Positions 22,244-31,852 are shown, numbered from the stretch's first letter. The stretch is DNA of 32,501 nucleotides from a virus (IMGVR_UViG_3300008216_000046:1-32501); one strand, 5' to 3'. Numbers and translations are program-made. Notes: generated from the letters alone by a model not told the origin.

Positions 22244-24388
22244 ATGGCGTACGTTGAAAAAGAGGGTGATATATCTCCTGATATTGTTGATGATACCCAC
22301 AAGTTGTGGAAGTCATACTCTCAAAAGAGGGATATATGGGCTCAAGCGGCTCAAGAAGATACGGAATTTAGATTAGGAAGGCAATGGTCGGCTGAGCAAC
22401 AAAGAATTTTACTTGAGAGGGGTCAAGCACCACTCGTAGTTAACCGTATCCATCCAGCAGTTGAAGCCGCTAAGGCTTTACTTACTTCAGGTAGACCACA
22501 GTTCAGAGTATCTCCTAGAGAGGACAGCGACAATCAGGTAGCACAGGTATTCAATGGATTACTCGAATATATGTGGTATATCTCCGATGGGACTCAGGCA
22601 CTCCGCAACGTCATAGATGACTACTATACGATGGGTATGGGATGTATGATGGTTTATATTGACCCCTTGAAAGATTATGGAAGAGGTGAAGTCTGCATAA
22701 GAGACGTAGACCCACTTGATGTATATATCGACCCGAATTCTCGGGAACGATTAGGTGATGATGCTGAAAACGTTATCATATCTCGTTTATTCACTAAAGA
22801 CCAAGCAATGGCTATGTATCCTATGTATGAGGAGTCTATTAGAACTGCTCAGAGTGATTTAGATACAGATAGACCTGTAACAGACAGAGTAGATGATAAG
22901 GGGATTGTATTCCCCGAAGATACTGCTACAAAGACCGATATAAGCTGGGGAACACATAACGAATATATTAGGGGATACGAGAGATACTATAAGATTTGGG
23001 TAAAGAGATTTCATATTAAAAATAAGCTTGATGGCAAAGAAGAGGTTCTTTTAGAAGAAGATATGCCTGAATTCCTAGCCAGACCTGCTGTTTCTATTAA
23101 TGGTCAGATTATAACAGACCCTAAGAAAGCAGAAGGTATGATTCAGCAGTTGAGCCAAGAATATGACCAACAAGCTGAACAAGCAAAGATGTCTGACCAA
23201 GATGTCCCTCCCCCACCAGTTGTTGAGCAGTTAACTTTCCAAGATTTAGTAGAACAAGATATCATTGAGACCGTGTCGGTACCCGTGCAAAGGATAAAAA
23301 TGTGTGTGATAATGGGAGACCAATATCTTTATTCACGTATCCTACCTATTGACCATTACCCCATCGTGTTCTTTATGAACATTCATAACAGAACGCCCTA
23401 CCCAGTAAGTGACGTACGAATGGTCAAAGATATGCAGGAGTACATTAATAAGACACGGTCTCTAATTATTGCTCACGCTACTACAAGTACAAATACAAAG
23501 ATTTTAATACCATCAGGCAGTGTAGATATGCAAGACTTTGAACAGCGATGGGCACAACCCGGAGTTGCAATAGAAGTTGATATGGACCAAGGAGCACCTC
23601 AACCAGTTCAACCTACTCCATTACCCAATACATTGTATCAGAATGAATTAGCGGCTAAACAAGATATTGACCATCAGTTAGGATTGTATGAGATGATGAT
23701 GGGTAATACTGAAGCGGCACCACAAACCTATAAAGCTACTGTGTCTCTTGATGAATTTGGACAGCGTAAGATAAAGTCTAAGCTACAGGATATAGAGACT
23801 GGCTTGGTTCGTATTGGTAAGATTGCCATACCATTAATGCAACAACTATTTCAAGCAGAGAAGGTTGTTAGACTAGTACAACCTAATAATTCGTTGACTG
23901 AATACGCTATAAACAAAAAGATTTACGACGATAAATCCGGCGTCACTGACGTTATAAATGATATATCAAGGGGTTCCTTTGATGTAGTAGTAGTTACCGG
24001 AAGTACCTTACCAACTAATAGGTATGCCCAGCTTGAGATGTATATGGATGCTTATGAGAAGGGTATCATCGATAAGACTGAAGTTCTTAAGAAGACTGAA
24101 GTATTCGATATGGAAGGTGTATTAACCAGAACTGACCTTGTTCAACAGTTACAGCAACAAGTTACAGGTATGGAAGACCAGATAAAAGATTTAGAAGGCG
24201 ATTTGCAGACGAGAGAACGTGAGAACTATCATCTGAAGCAGAGAGCTGAATTAGAAAAATTCAAAGCAGACCTCGATAAAGTTTCAACCCAGTCGAAAGG
24301 GGCTGGCAAATTATTCGAGAAACGCCTAGATGATGCACTTGGTCAAGTTAAGACGGAAGTCAAAGAGGCTAACCGTGCGACCAGTTAA
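22244..24388 (+). CDS. Portal protein (P22-like)
   Basis: The reading frame is open upstream to a TTG at 22211, but the ATG at 22244, 17 bases after the TerL stop, gives the natural N-terminus (MAYVEKEGD, 714 residues). Features typical of P22-type portals: RLGRQWSAEQ early, a helical stem region, VDPLDVYIDPNSRE at about residue 165, a long insert rich in Gln/Pro (PQPVQPTPLPN) and a C-terminal coiled coil (TGMEDQIKDLEGDLQTRERE). It forms the dodecameric ring through which DNA passes and binds TerL and the connectors. Its length is in the range of P22 gp1. Confidence 0.9.
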   Translation: MAYVEKEGDISPDIVDDTHKLWKSYSQKRDIWAQAAQEDTEFRLGRQWSAEQQRILLERGQAPLVVNRIHPAVEAAKALLTSGRPQFRVSPREDSDNQVAQVFNGLLEYMWYISDGTQALRNVIDDYYTMGMGCMMVYIDPLKDYGRGEVCIRDVDPLDVYIDPNSRERLGDDAENVIISRLFTKDQAMAMYPMYEESIRTAQSDLDTDRPVTDRVDDKGIVFPEDTATKTDISWGTHNEYIRGYERYYKIWVKRFHIKNKLDGKEEVLLEEDMPEFLARPAVSINGQIITDPKKAEGMIQQLSQEYDQQAEQAKMSDQDVPPPPVVEQLTFQDLVEQDIIETVSVPVQRIKMCVIMGDQYLYSRILPIDHYPIVFFMNIHNRTPYPVSDVRMVKDMQEYINKTRSLIIAHATTSTNTKILIPSGSVDMQDFEQRWAQPGVAIEVDMDQGAPQPVQPTPLPNTLYQNELAAKQDIDHQLGLYEMMMGNTEAAPQTYKATVSLDEFGQRKIKSKLQDIETGLVRIGKIAIPLMQQLFQAEKVVRLVQPNNSLTEYAINKKIYDDKSGVTDVINDISRGSFDVVVVTGSTLPTNRYAQLEMYMDAYEKGIIDKTEVLKKTEVFDMEGVLTRTDLVQQLQQQVTGMEDQIKDLEGDLQTRERENYHLKQRAELEKFKADLDKVSTQSKGAGKLFEKRLDDALGQVKTEVKEANRATS

Positions 24389-24439
24389 ACAATCCTTACC
24401 CCTAGTGCGAAGGGCAGGATAAACAAAAGGAACTCGAAA

Positions 24440-25414
24440 ATGGATGCACCATTTGAAACTACGGAAGTAACCCAACATCCGGCTGAAAATCCGATTGTAG
24501 GCACTCCGCAACAAGAACAAGCACCCCTAGAGCCCTCTCCTGATGAAGTTTTTTCACAGGAGAACCAAGTCGGTGATTTCTTTAGAGCTCAGTTAGCTGA
24601 TGAGCCGGAAAACAAAGAAACCGCACCTCAAGTTCAAACAACCGAACAAGCAGAGGAAGAACCGAACGATACCGTAAGGTATCAATACTGGCAATCAGAG
24701 GCAGATAAGGCTCGTAATGAGAATGAGGCACTGAAAAAACAGTTGGCTCAAAATCAACAAGCACCACAACCTCAGATTGCAGAACCACAGAATCAAAACG
24801 AGATGGAAGGATTTCCACCTCCACCTGAAAAACCTCGCAAACCTGCTGGGTTTAACAGAGAAGAGGCTTGGACAGACCCTCAATCACAATCAGCCGCATA
24901 TCTTAATACTGTAGACGATTGGCGTGATAGTATGGACGAATACAACAGACTGCACAATGATTATAACGCCGCAGTTGTACAGGAAGAGAGAGCCAAGATG
25001 GTGGAAGAGAGGAATGACATCCTAAGAAAACAAGCTGAGAAAGAAGCGTACGATAAGAATATGGTCAACTTACGTGACCAATTAACAGAGAAATATCAGG
25101 CATCTCCAGAGGAGATAACTGACTTTGTTAAGGTTATGGAAAGTCCTGACAGTGTTAACCTCGATAACCTTTTTCAGTTATATCGTTTGAAAAATGGTGC
25201 TCAAGTACCACCCCAACAAGGACAAGCTCCTATAGAGCGTGCAGATAGTCAAACTCCGGCATCGGACAACTTTGACCAAATGAAGCGTGCTCAACAGGTA
25301 CCTTCTCCAATGGGCGTACTTCCGAGTGCGAATAAGAACGTAGCAGGTTCGCCTGAAGATACTGTTATGGATTCTATGGTTCAGGAATACGATAATCGAA
25401 ACCCTTGGACGTAG
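24440..25414 (+). CDS. Capsid scaffolding protein
   Basis: This 324-residue protein starts at an ATG nine bases after AAGGA. It is acidic, Gln/Pro/Glu-rich and low-complexity at the N-terminus, with a helical middle (ARNENEALKKQLAQNQ and VQEERAKMVEERNDILRKQ) and a short C-terminal helix. This composition and its place between portal and capsid genes fit a scaffold that directs shell assembly and then leaves or is degraded. No protease domain is visible. Confidence 0.8.
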   Translation: MDAPFETTEVTQHPAENPIVGTPQQEQAPLEPSPDEVFSQENQVGDFFRAQLADEPENKETAPQVQTTEQAEEEPNDTVRYQYWQSEADKARNENEALKKQLAQNQQAPQPQIAEPQNQNEMEGFPPPPEKPRKPAGFNREEAWTDPQSQSAAYLNTVDDWRDSMDEYNRLHNDYNAAVVQEERAKMVEERNDILRKQAEKEAYDKNMVNLRDQLTEKYQASPEEITDFVKVMESPDSVNLDNLFQLYRLKNGAQVPPQQGQAPIERADSQTPASDNFDQMKRAQQVPSPMGVLPSANKNVAGSPEDTVMDSMVQEYDNRNPWT

Positions 25415-25428
25415 AGGAGTAAATAGCT

Positions 25429-26757
25429 ATGGCAACAGCTTATAGTTTAAGCACAGGTAATGCTAAAGGTTCTTTGGAACAAGTTAGCATTAACGACTCA
25501 CGCCGAATTTTTAATTTCGGTGAGAGAGTGTCAGAGTTAGCTCCACAGCAGAGTCCGTTTTTCGTGTATTTGTCTAAAGTTGCGAAAGCGTCAACTGATG
25601 ACCCCGTATTCAAGTTCCTTGAACAACGTCATCAATGGCAACGTCGTAATTTTATCCTCAAAACTGCTATTGCAAGTAGCATTGCTAAGGGAAGCGATAC
25701 TGCTTCACTTAAGGTAGTTTGTGGATATGATAAGTACGGAGTTGAATCCGCATCTGGTAAGAGTGCGGCTCCACAGTATTTTGTAGTAGGACAAGTAATT
25801 CGTTTAGCTGGTAAAGCTATGCGTATTAAGTCTGTTGATTCAGTCGGTGACGGCGAATCAGCTACATATGCCGCAGGAACCGCCGCAACCTTTTCCGAGA
25901 TTACTTGTACCTGTCTAGAAGCTTCTGGGGCAATAGCCGCAGATAAGCTGGGACAGATTGTAGGTAGTGCTTGGGCTGAAGGTAGCCTTGACCCAGACGG
26001 ATGGAAAGACGAGCTCTATTCAAGAGAAGGATACTGTCAGATTTTTAAGACAGCAATTCAGCTCTTTAGTGGAACTGCTTTGGCAACACGTTATAGAGGT
26101 CGACCCGACGAATATCGTCGAGTTTGGTCTGAAAAGTTAATGGAACATAAAATGGACATCGAGCACGCAATGCTCTATGGTGTTGGAGCTTCTGATGAAG
26201 CCGCTTCCGCCGGACCTGTCCGTTATAGCTGGGGTATTGTACCCTACACTGAACAGTATGGAAATGTATTTAGTTACACCTATGCGAACAGTGACTATGA
26301 CGCCTTCATAGATACTATGGAGTCATTTTTTGCACCAGAATCTGGTAATAGTGGCGACAAGCTTGTACTGGCTTCACGCAAAGTACTTGCTTGGTTAAAC
26401 AAATTGGGTTCCAATTCATTCTTATCTAACACTGTCGGTGCTGACCAGTACCGTATGGATGTTCAGAACATTAAGGGTGCATTTGGACATATGGTTACTA
26501 GAGTTAATACTCTATTTGGTAACCTGCACTTTGTTGCTGAACCACTGTTCCGGAATCAGGATGAGGATATGGCAGTCGCTATTGATTTAGCGAATGTTAA
26601 ATATCGTCCATTATCTGGAAACGGCGTATCAAGAGATACGCACGTTATTACGAACGTACAGAACAACAATGTTGATGGACGGAAAGATATGATTCTAACC
26701 GAAGCCGGTTTGGAGATTAGTCTACCAGAAACTCACGCTGTTATGAAGTGGTCGTAA
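25429..26757 (+). CDS. Major capsid protein
   Basis: This 442-residue protein starts at an ATG 15 bases after the scaffold stop. The place directly after portal and scaffold, its length, and segments such as SELAPQQSPFFVYLSKV at the N-terminus and RGRPDEYRRVWSEKLMEH in the middle are typical of HK97-fold shell proteins of P22-like and N4-like phages. Abundant beta/alpha alternation and few cysteines agree. A strong hairpin follows its stop. The fold call is by context and pattern, not by alignment. Confidence 0.85.
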   Translation: MATAYSLSTGNAKGSLEQVSINDSRRIFNFGERVSELAPQQSPFFVYLSKVAKASTDDPVFKFLEQRHQWQRRNFILKTAIASSIAKGSDTASLKVVCGYDKYGVESASGKSAAPQYFVVGQVIRLAGKAMRIKSVDSVGDGESATYAAGTAATFSEITCTCLEASGAIAADKLGQIVGSAWAEGSLDPDGWKDELYSREGYCQIFKTAIQLFSGTALATRYRGRPDEYRRVWSEKLMEHKMDIEHAMLYGVGASDEAASAGPVRYSWGIVPYTEQYGNVFSYTYANSDYDAFIDTMESFFAPESGNSGDKLVLASRKVLAWLNKLGSNSFLSNTVGADQYRMDVQNIKGAFGHMVTRVNTLFGNLHFVAEPLFRNQDEDMAVAIDLANVKYRPLSGNGVSRDTHVITNVQNNNVDGRKDMILTEAGLEISLPETHAVMKWS

Positions 26758-26774
26758 GAGACGTGGAACGATTT

Positions 26775-26797
26775 ATGGGGGGCATTTAGCCCCCCAT
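26775..26797 (+). terminator. Strong hairpin after the capsid gene
   Basis: A perfect 9-bp stem (ATGGGGGGC with GCCCCCCAT) has a five-base loop and no T-run. It probably marks a processing or partial-termination point that keeps capsid mRNA abundant compared with downstream genes. Confidence 0.6.
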
Positions 26798-26811
26798 AAT
26801 GGGAGAACGCA

Positions 26812-28332
26812 ATGGCATTTGATGCAAAAGTAAAGAAATATGCAGGTGATAGTGCTGGTTTAACTAGTGCCAGTATGTTAGAAGCATTGACTCAAGGAGT
26901 AGACTATACTCTAGGTGTGGTAAAGTCTATGTCTCCACAAAATTTACCATTATTTGGTAGGAATGTTTCAATAGAGTCAGGTATGATAAATGGATATGTA
27001 TCTGGCATTACTATGACATCAGCAGGAAGTGGTTATGCATCTAATGCAACATTGTCTATAACAGGCGGTGGAGGTACTGGTGCAGAAGCTTGGTTAACAT
27101 TATCACAGGCTAATGGCAGTGTTATTACTGGGGTTGGTCTTGGACCTAGTAATATATACCCAGTATCAAAAACTGGTTCTGGTTATACAAGCGTACCGAC
27201 TGCAAGTGTTGTTAGTGCTACTGGTTCTGGAGCTACTTTTACATTAACTGTAGTTATAAAGGATGGTATGGATTTAGGTGCATTAAATATTTTTGATGTA
27301 TTAAAAGTTGAAAGAGATGGTTATGTAGCTCAACCAGCTAAACCAGATAATAGACTTAAGATGACAGATACAAAGAGTATCTATTATGCTCAAGAATCTA
27401 GTCCTACTTATATAACAGATTTTGAAGGAATTTTAAGAATTTATCCAGATACAAAGACTACTGAAAAAGGTAACATATACTGTATATCATCAGGGGCTGG
27501 TAAAACTATTGATTTAGCAAAGGAAGAAATAAAGGATGATGATTTAATATTTGGAACAACTACATCTATTGGTGAAGAGAACTTCCCATCCATATGGAAA
27601 GAGCTTGTTATTTTACACGCATCTGAGTTATTACTTGTTGAAAGGTTAGGTTTATTCAGGCAACAGCTCCCAACAGATTTAGATGATGTCACTGTATTTG
27701 ATAAAATTGCCGATATTGAAATAAGTATTTCTGGTCTTACAAAATCTTTGCCTAGCAACTTTACTATTGCTACAGCTCTTCCAAGCCCAACAGTAGTTGG
27801 ACACCCAACTGCTGAAGTAAACGATGCATTAGCTAAAGCTCAGAGACTTATGGATAGTTCAGCTACTATTACTGGTGATGGAACTGTTCTAAGTGTGCAG
27901 AGTTGGTTAGAGGACGAAGATGAAGATATGGTTCAGTCTACTATTCAGGCAATTACATCTGAATTAAGTAGGGCACAGATGATATTATCCAACCATCAAG
28001 CAAAAGTTCAAGTGTATGCCCAAGATTTTACTTCTGCTGTTACAAAATATACTACTGAGATACAGAAAGAAGCTCAAAGAGTTCAGATAGATATATCAGA
28101 GTATCAGGCAGAATTGCAACACGCATTACAACAAAAGCAGAATGAGTTGCAAGAATATTCAACCAATCTTGGTAAAAAGATGAGTTCTTATACTACTCTT
28201 ATATCAAAGATAAATACCGATTATCAGTGGGTTACACAGCAATTACAGGTAGTTGGTGCAAAAAAACAAGAATTTATACAAGCACTTCAACCCACAGGTT
28301 TAGGTGAGAATCCTATGGAGAAAGCTATATGA
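26812..28332 (+). CDS. Head/neck structural protein with GSGY repeats
   Basis: This 506-residue protein starts at an ATG six bases after GGGAG. Residues about 60-165 hold two copies of a glycine-rich beta repeat (SAGSGYASNATLSITGGGG and KTGSGYTSVPTASVVSATG) of a type found in phage decoration and fibre domains. The rest is mixed, ending in a long coiled coil (about 385-490) with heptads rich in Gln, Glu and Tyr. Its place after the capsid and before connectors suggests a neck or tail-tube component or a surface-exposed structural protein. The repeat looks like a domain inserted into a connector-type protein. Confidence 0.65.
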   Translation: MAFDAKVKKYAGDSAGLTSASMLEALTQGVDYTLGVVKSMSPQNLPLFGRNVSIESGMINGYVSGITMTSAGSGYASNATLSITGGGGTGAEAWLTLSQANGSVITGVGLGPSNIYPVSKTGSGYTSVPTASVVSATGSGATFTLTVVIKDGMDLGALNIFDVLKVERDGYVAQPAKPDNRLKMTDTKSIYYAQESSPTYITDFEGILRIYPDTKTTEKGNIYCISSGAGKTIDLAKEEIKDDDLIFGTTTSIGEENFPSIWKELVILHASELLLVERLGLFRQQLPTDLDDVTVFDKIADIEISISGLTKSLPSNFTIATALPSPTVVGHPTAEVNDALAKAQRLMDSSATITGDGTVLSVQSWLEDEDEDMVQSTIQAITSELSRAQMILSNHQAKVQVYAQDFTSAVTKYTTEIQKEAQRVQIDISEYQAELQHALQQKQNELQEYSTNLGKKMSSYTTLISKINTDYQWVTQQLQVVGAKKQEFIQALQPTGLGENPMEKAI

Positions 28333-28592
28333 AACTAAAGGAAATGGCAGAGAGGATTCAGCAACATCATCCAGATATGGGTATAACTGAAATAGTTAGG
28401 TCCTTAAATGATGCTATGAATGATATGGGATTTAAAACAGAAATTATAGAATCTGCTGACCAGTTTGATACAGTAAAAGACCAGAGGGTCTATAAGCTAA
28501 AGAAACACATTATTAAGGTTAAGGCTGTTGATTATGATGGTAAGTCAATTAAGAAACTACTTGGTAGACCTATAGAGAGAGATTTAAGCTAA
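28329..28592 (+). CDS. Small connector-region protein
   Basis: This 87-residue protein starts at an ATG overlapping the previous stop (ATGA). It has a helical N-terminus (MAERIQQHHPDMGITEIVRSLND) and a C-terminal beta-rich segment (KQHIIKVKAVDY-type). Helix-first small proteins in this spot are commonly head-completion or connector factors. Role inferred from position. Confidence 0.55.
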   Translation: MKLKEMAERIQQHHPDMGITEIVRSLNDAMNDMGFKTEIIESADQFDTVKDQRVYKLKKHIIKVKAVDYDGKSIKKLLGRPIERDLS

Positions 28593-29059
28593 TGGAAAGA
28601 CAAAATCTAAATATTAGTCAAAATGTTTGGTGGGTAGAAAGAGACTCCGTACTCTTGGCTTATTATAGTTCAGCTACTGATAAGTTCACTTCTCCAAGTA
28701 CTGCTGGAATTAAAGTAACACTATTTTATATTCAAAGACCTGATAAGTTTTTATTAAAGGGTGAATCTCCAGAAAGAGATGGTTTTGTAGACGGAGATAC
28801 TTATTTAGGAGTTGAATTAGATTCAAATGTATCTGTTACTAATACTACATTTTGGGACCAAGAACCAGAGATACCTGAACAATTTCACGAAGCTTTAATA
28901 GCTAGAGTAGTAGCAAATGGGTATGAACGTAAGCCAGAGACAATCCAGTTAGCAACTTATTTTTTAAGTAAGTATGATAATGGTGTAAGAGAATGTAGGA
29001 AATATTCTTACAGAGGAAGAGATGGTTCACAAATAGTACCAATGGGACAGGACTTCTAA
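28592..29059 (+). CDS. Head-to-tail connector protein
   Basis: This 155-residue protein starts at an ATG overlapping the previous stop (TAATG). Its C-terminal helices (IPEQFHEALIARVVANGYER and YFLSKYDNGVRECRKYSYRG) match the pattern of phage adaptor/connector proteins below the portal. The N-terminal part is beta-rich. It likely joins the portal to the tail tube. Confidence 0.6.
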   Translation: MERQNLNISQNVWWVERDSVLLAYYSSATDKFTSPSTAGIKVTLFYIQRPDKFLLKGESPERDGFVDGDTYLGVELDSNVSVTNTTFWDQEPEIPEQFHEALIARVVANGYERKPETIQLATYFLSKYDNGVRECRKYSYRGRDGSQIVPMGQDF

Positions 29060-29274
29060 TGGCGTTAGGCGATGGCATAGGTAATATGAGCTTTGATGCT
29101 TTGACTTGGTATTTTGACCAACTCGGAGTTGCTTTTGACAATACCTTAGTGATGTTATTCACTAAGATTAAACCACCTGCTGGACCTAATCTTATAAGAG
29201 TACAGTTTCCTTCTTCTCCAACAATGACAAGAGTAGAAGCACCAGTAACACCAACATATACGAGGATACCATAA
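29059..29274 (+). CDS. Small tail-associated protein
   Basis: This 71-residue protein starts at an ATG overlapping the previous stop (TAATG). The N-terminal half is helical and the C-terminal half is proline/threonine-rich with a PSSPTMTRVEAPVTPTYTRI repeat-like pattern (P-x-x-T-R-x twice). It is likely a small structural or fibre-attachment protein; family not recognised. Confidence 0.55.
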   Translation: MALGDGIGNMSFDALTWYFDQLGVAFDNTLVMLFTKIKPPAGPNLIRVQFPSSPTMTRVEAPVTPTYTRIP

Positions 29275-29622
29275 ATGGGTGGAACTTTAACTAGTCCTAA
29301 TAAGATAAAGGACGTATACACAAAATTAGTCTGGTATAACACATCAGACAGCAAGTTTTACAGAGACAATGGAACGGCAGACGTAGAAGTGCCTGTTGGT
29401 TCTGACCTTGTCACTGGAAACATTTTGAAACATCAAACTTCTGGGACTGTAAGTTCTGGCGATTTGTTTCAAATATTAAACAACAGCACAGAAGTGTTCT
29501 CTGTAGATTATCAGGGAGCAGTGCATTTAAAACCAATGACCTCAGCACCAACAGATAATTCTGAAGGAACTCTCTATTATGATAGTTCTAATGACACACT
29601 GGTGGTCTCTGTGGAAGAATAG
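29275..29622 (+). CDS. Tail-fibre/appendage-type protein
   Basis: This 115-residue protein starts at the ATG directly after the previous stop. Segments such as DVYTKLVWYNTSDSKFYRDNG and SEGTLYYDSSNDTLVV are typical of phage fibre and hub repeats (Y-Y-D-S-x-N-D-T-L). Beta-rich throughout. It lies just ahead of the long fibre gene and may form the fibre's base or a small companion spike. Confidence 0.6.
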   Translation: MGGTLTSPNKIKDVYTKLVWYNTSDSKFYRDNGTADVEVPVGSDLVTGNILKHQTSGTVSSGDLFQILNNSTEVFSVDYQGAVHLKPMTSAPTDNSEGTLYYDSSNDTLVVSVEE

Positions 29623-29634
29623 GAGAATAAGACT

Positions 29635-31062
29635 ATGGCAAAAGTCTGGAAAAAACTCCAGAGAGCAGACAGTGCTTTCGAGGGTAACGTCACTGGTACA
29701 GTAGACGGGACTGCGGCTGGTACTGTTAAGTCTGGAGCAACAGCTGGAACGGCGGCAAAGGTAATTACGGACGCCGCCTTTGATAGTAGCACTAAGCTGA
29801 AAGCGGCAAATGCTGTTGATGCTTTGGTGAATGCAAATACAACGAAAAGTGATGTTGGACTGGGGAATGTCGATAATGATTCGACATCTACAATTCGGTC
29901 TGGTACCACAAAAGCTGATGTCGGATTAGGGAATGTAGACAATGACTCTACATCTACCATTAGGTCTGGCACAACTGCCGCTAATGTAGGCTTAGGCAAT
30001 GTAGCAAACGAATCAAGAGCTACCATTTTAGGTGGTAACTTGACAGGAACAGTTGATAGTGTTGCAGTTGGCACCATTAAAACCGGGGCTTCTAAAGGAG
30101 CCGCCGCACCTATCACATTTAGACAGGATGGAATACCAACAGCACTAAATGCTGGTGACGTTTGGTTTGACACAAACGATAGTAATAAGCAATACAGGGC
30201 TACTGCTACTGGAGATGATGCAATCACCTCTGGAGAATGGGAAAGCGTTGTACAGGGTAAGATTCACTCTTACTCAAAAAGCGATGTTGGTCTCGGTTCT
30301 GTCGACAATGACAGTACTGCAACCATTCGGTCTGGTACCACTGCCGCTAATGTAGGCTTGGGTAATGTAACTAACGAATCAAAAGCAACTATGTTTGCAG
30401 GACCCACATTCACGGGTACTGTAGCAGGTGTTTCTAAAGCACACGTTGGCTTGGCTAATGTTGATAATGATTCCACATCCACAATTCGGTCTGGCACAAC
30501 TGCCGCCAATGTTGGTTTGGGGAATGTTACTAATGAGTCTAAGGCTACTATGTTTACTAGTCCAGCGATTACAGGAACTCCAACAGGTGTTACTGCAACT
30601 CACGTTGGATTAGGAAATGTAAGTAACATTACTACTGCGACTATGAGAGATGGAGTAACTAAGGCTAATGTTGGTCTTACTAATGTTATCGACCAAGCAA
30701 TTACCGTTGCAAGTGGTAAACTCAAGTTTGGGTCTACTACTCAAACACTAGATGCTGATACAGTTGATGGAGATTCTAAGGCTACTATAAAAGCCGCCGC
30801 AGTAACAACTGCTGAAACAAACATTATCGGTAGTGCACCGGGGGCTTTGAATACTCTTGATGAGTTAGCCGCCGCACTTAATGATGATGCGAGTTTCAAT
30901 AGTACGATTACTACATCAATCGCAACGAAAGGCAAGGCACCAATGACTCTAACAGCAGAAGACGTTGATGGAGATTCAACTTATGATAATGACCCGGCAA
31001 GTGAAGCGATTGGACAAATTGGCGTTTACTCCGGTCAATCATACGCAGTGATGGATATTTAA
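29635..31062 (+). CDS. Tail fibre protein with VGLGNV repeats
   Basis: This 475-residue protein starts at an ATG with GGAG eight bases upstream. The N-terminus (AKVWKKLQRADSAFEGNVTG) is shared with the partial gene at the end of the window and probably is the virion-attachment part. About ten imperfect repeats of around 20-35 residues follow, centred on VGLGNVDNDSTSTIRSGTT, interrupted by a fibre motif (GDVWFDTNDSNKQYRA). These repeats form trimeric beta shafts in many phage fibres. The C-terminal part (about 370-475) would hold the receptor-binding or trimerisation region. Confidence 0.85.
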   Translation: MAKVWKKLQRADSAFEGNVTGTVDGTAAGTVKSGATAGTAAKVITDAAFDSSTKLKAANAVDALVNANTTKSDVGLGNVDNDSTSTIRSGTTKADVGLGNVDNDSTSTIRSGTTAANVGLGNVANESRATILGGNLTGTVDSVAVGTIKTGASKGAAAPITFRQDGIPTALNAGDVWFDTNDSNKQYRATATGDDAITSGEWESVVQGKIHSYSKSDVGLGSVDNDSTATIRSGTTAANVGLGNVTNESKATMFAGPTFTGTVAGVSKAHVGLANVDNDSTSTIRSGTTAANVGLGNVTNESKATMFTSPAITGTPTGVTATHVGLGNVSNITTATMRDGVTKANVGLTNVIDQAITVASGKLKFGSTTQTLDADTVDGDSKATIKAAAVTTAETNIIGSAPGALNTLDELAAALNDDASFNSTITTSIATKGKAPMTLTAEDVDGDSTYDNDPASEAIGQIGVYSGQSYAVMDI

Positions 31063-31601
31063 TGGCTAAAACGATTAAATCATTCAAACTTAGCGACTTA
31101 TCTTGCTCTATCCCCGATAGTGGACAATACGAAGAGAAAAGTGTTGGCTCTTCGGGGAAAGAGTATATAGGTCTACCACCTTATGCTTATCAAGGATTAA
31201 AAGCGTCTTTAGTAGCAAAAGGTTATAAACCAGAACAATATGATTACATAGTGTGTACTGATGCTGGTAAAGTATTGTATGGTGGTCGCAGAGTTTGGCT
31301 GATGCAGAAGGATATGGGACTTGACCAGAGTACAATGGTTGAGTGTGAAATCTGGACAGAAAAAGAGTTCGTTTTGGACTTGAGAGCAAAGATGGGCTTA
31401 ACAGCAGATATGGTTGCTAAAAAAGATAAAGAAGGAAACTGGGTAGAACCAGTACAAAAGACTGTTAACTCATTGAAGTCGGCTGATGTTAAAGGATATC
31501 CTAACCTTGTAGCACGTCATAAAAAGAAAGCAAATATTGATGGATATGATTATGCTTTTAAAGGTTCTGATGGTAAAGTAATAGATGCCGGAAAGTCTTA
31601 A
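31062..31601 (+). CDS. Hypothetical protein, possible ParB-like fold
   Basis: This 179-residue protein starts at an ATG overlapping the fibre stop (TAATG). Residues about 38-100 (YAYQGLKASLVAKGYKPEQY, then VLYGGRRVWLMQKDMGLD) read like the ParB/Srx-type pattern: helix, strand, a GGRR turn in place of dGxHR, helix. The rest is basic and without motifs. A fibre chaperone is the alternative because it lies between two fibre genes. Low certainty for either. Confidence 0.45.
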   Translation: MAKTIKSFKLSDLSCSIPDSGQYEEKSVGSSGKEYIGLPPYAYQGLKASLVAKGYKPEQYDYIVCTDAGKVLYGGRRVWLMQKDMGLDQSTMVECEIWTEKEFVLDLRAKMGLTADMVAKKDKEGNWVEPVQKTVNSLKSADVKGYPNLVARHKKKANIDGYDYAFKGSDGKVIDAGKS

Positions 31602-31852
31602 TGGGCTTTTGGGATAAAGCAGAACAAAAATCTGCGAAAGGAAAGAACGAAGAGGTTGTCATTGACCTTCAGAAGAAACTCTCTAAACTAGAGTTCTCTG
31701 ATGTTGACTATATCTACAACTTAATATTAAATAATCAATATAGGGGAAGAGAGATAGAAAAGGCAACTACGGTTCTATTGAAAATAAGGTTCATAAGGAG
31801 CCAATTAAAGGAGGAAACGATAAGTGAATCAACCAAAACTGAAGACAGTTAA
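31601..31852 (+). CDS. Small hypothetical protein between fibre genes
   Basis: This 83-residue protein starts at an ATG overlapping the previous stop (TAATG). It is helical and charged (VVIDLQKKLSKLEFSDVDYI), with a Ser/Thr-rich acidic end (KEETISESTKTEDS). It might be an assembly factor; family not recognised. Confidence 0.55.
   Translation: MGFWDKAEQKSAKGKNEEVVIDLQKKLSKLEFSDVDYIYNLILNNQYRGREIEKATTVLLKIRFIRSQLKEETISESTKTEDS

Noticed and set aside
29577-30227. 216-residue open frame on minus, antisense to the fibre gene
   Set aside because: It arises from the repetitive codon pattern of the fibre repeats; Ala/Val/Pro-rich low complexity, no start signals.
29860-30680. Repeated DNA segments as a possible CRISPR or tandem repeat array
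   Set aside because: The repetition is at protein level in the fibre gene, with synonymous differences and no spacer structure.
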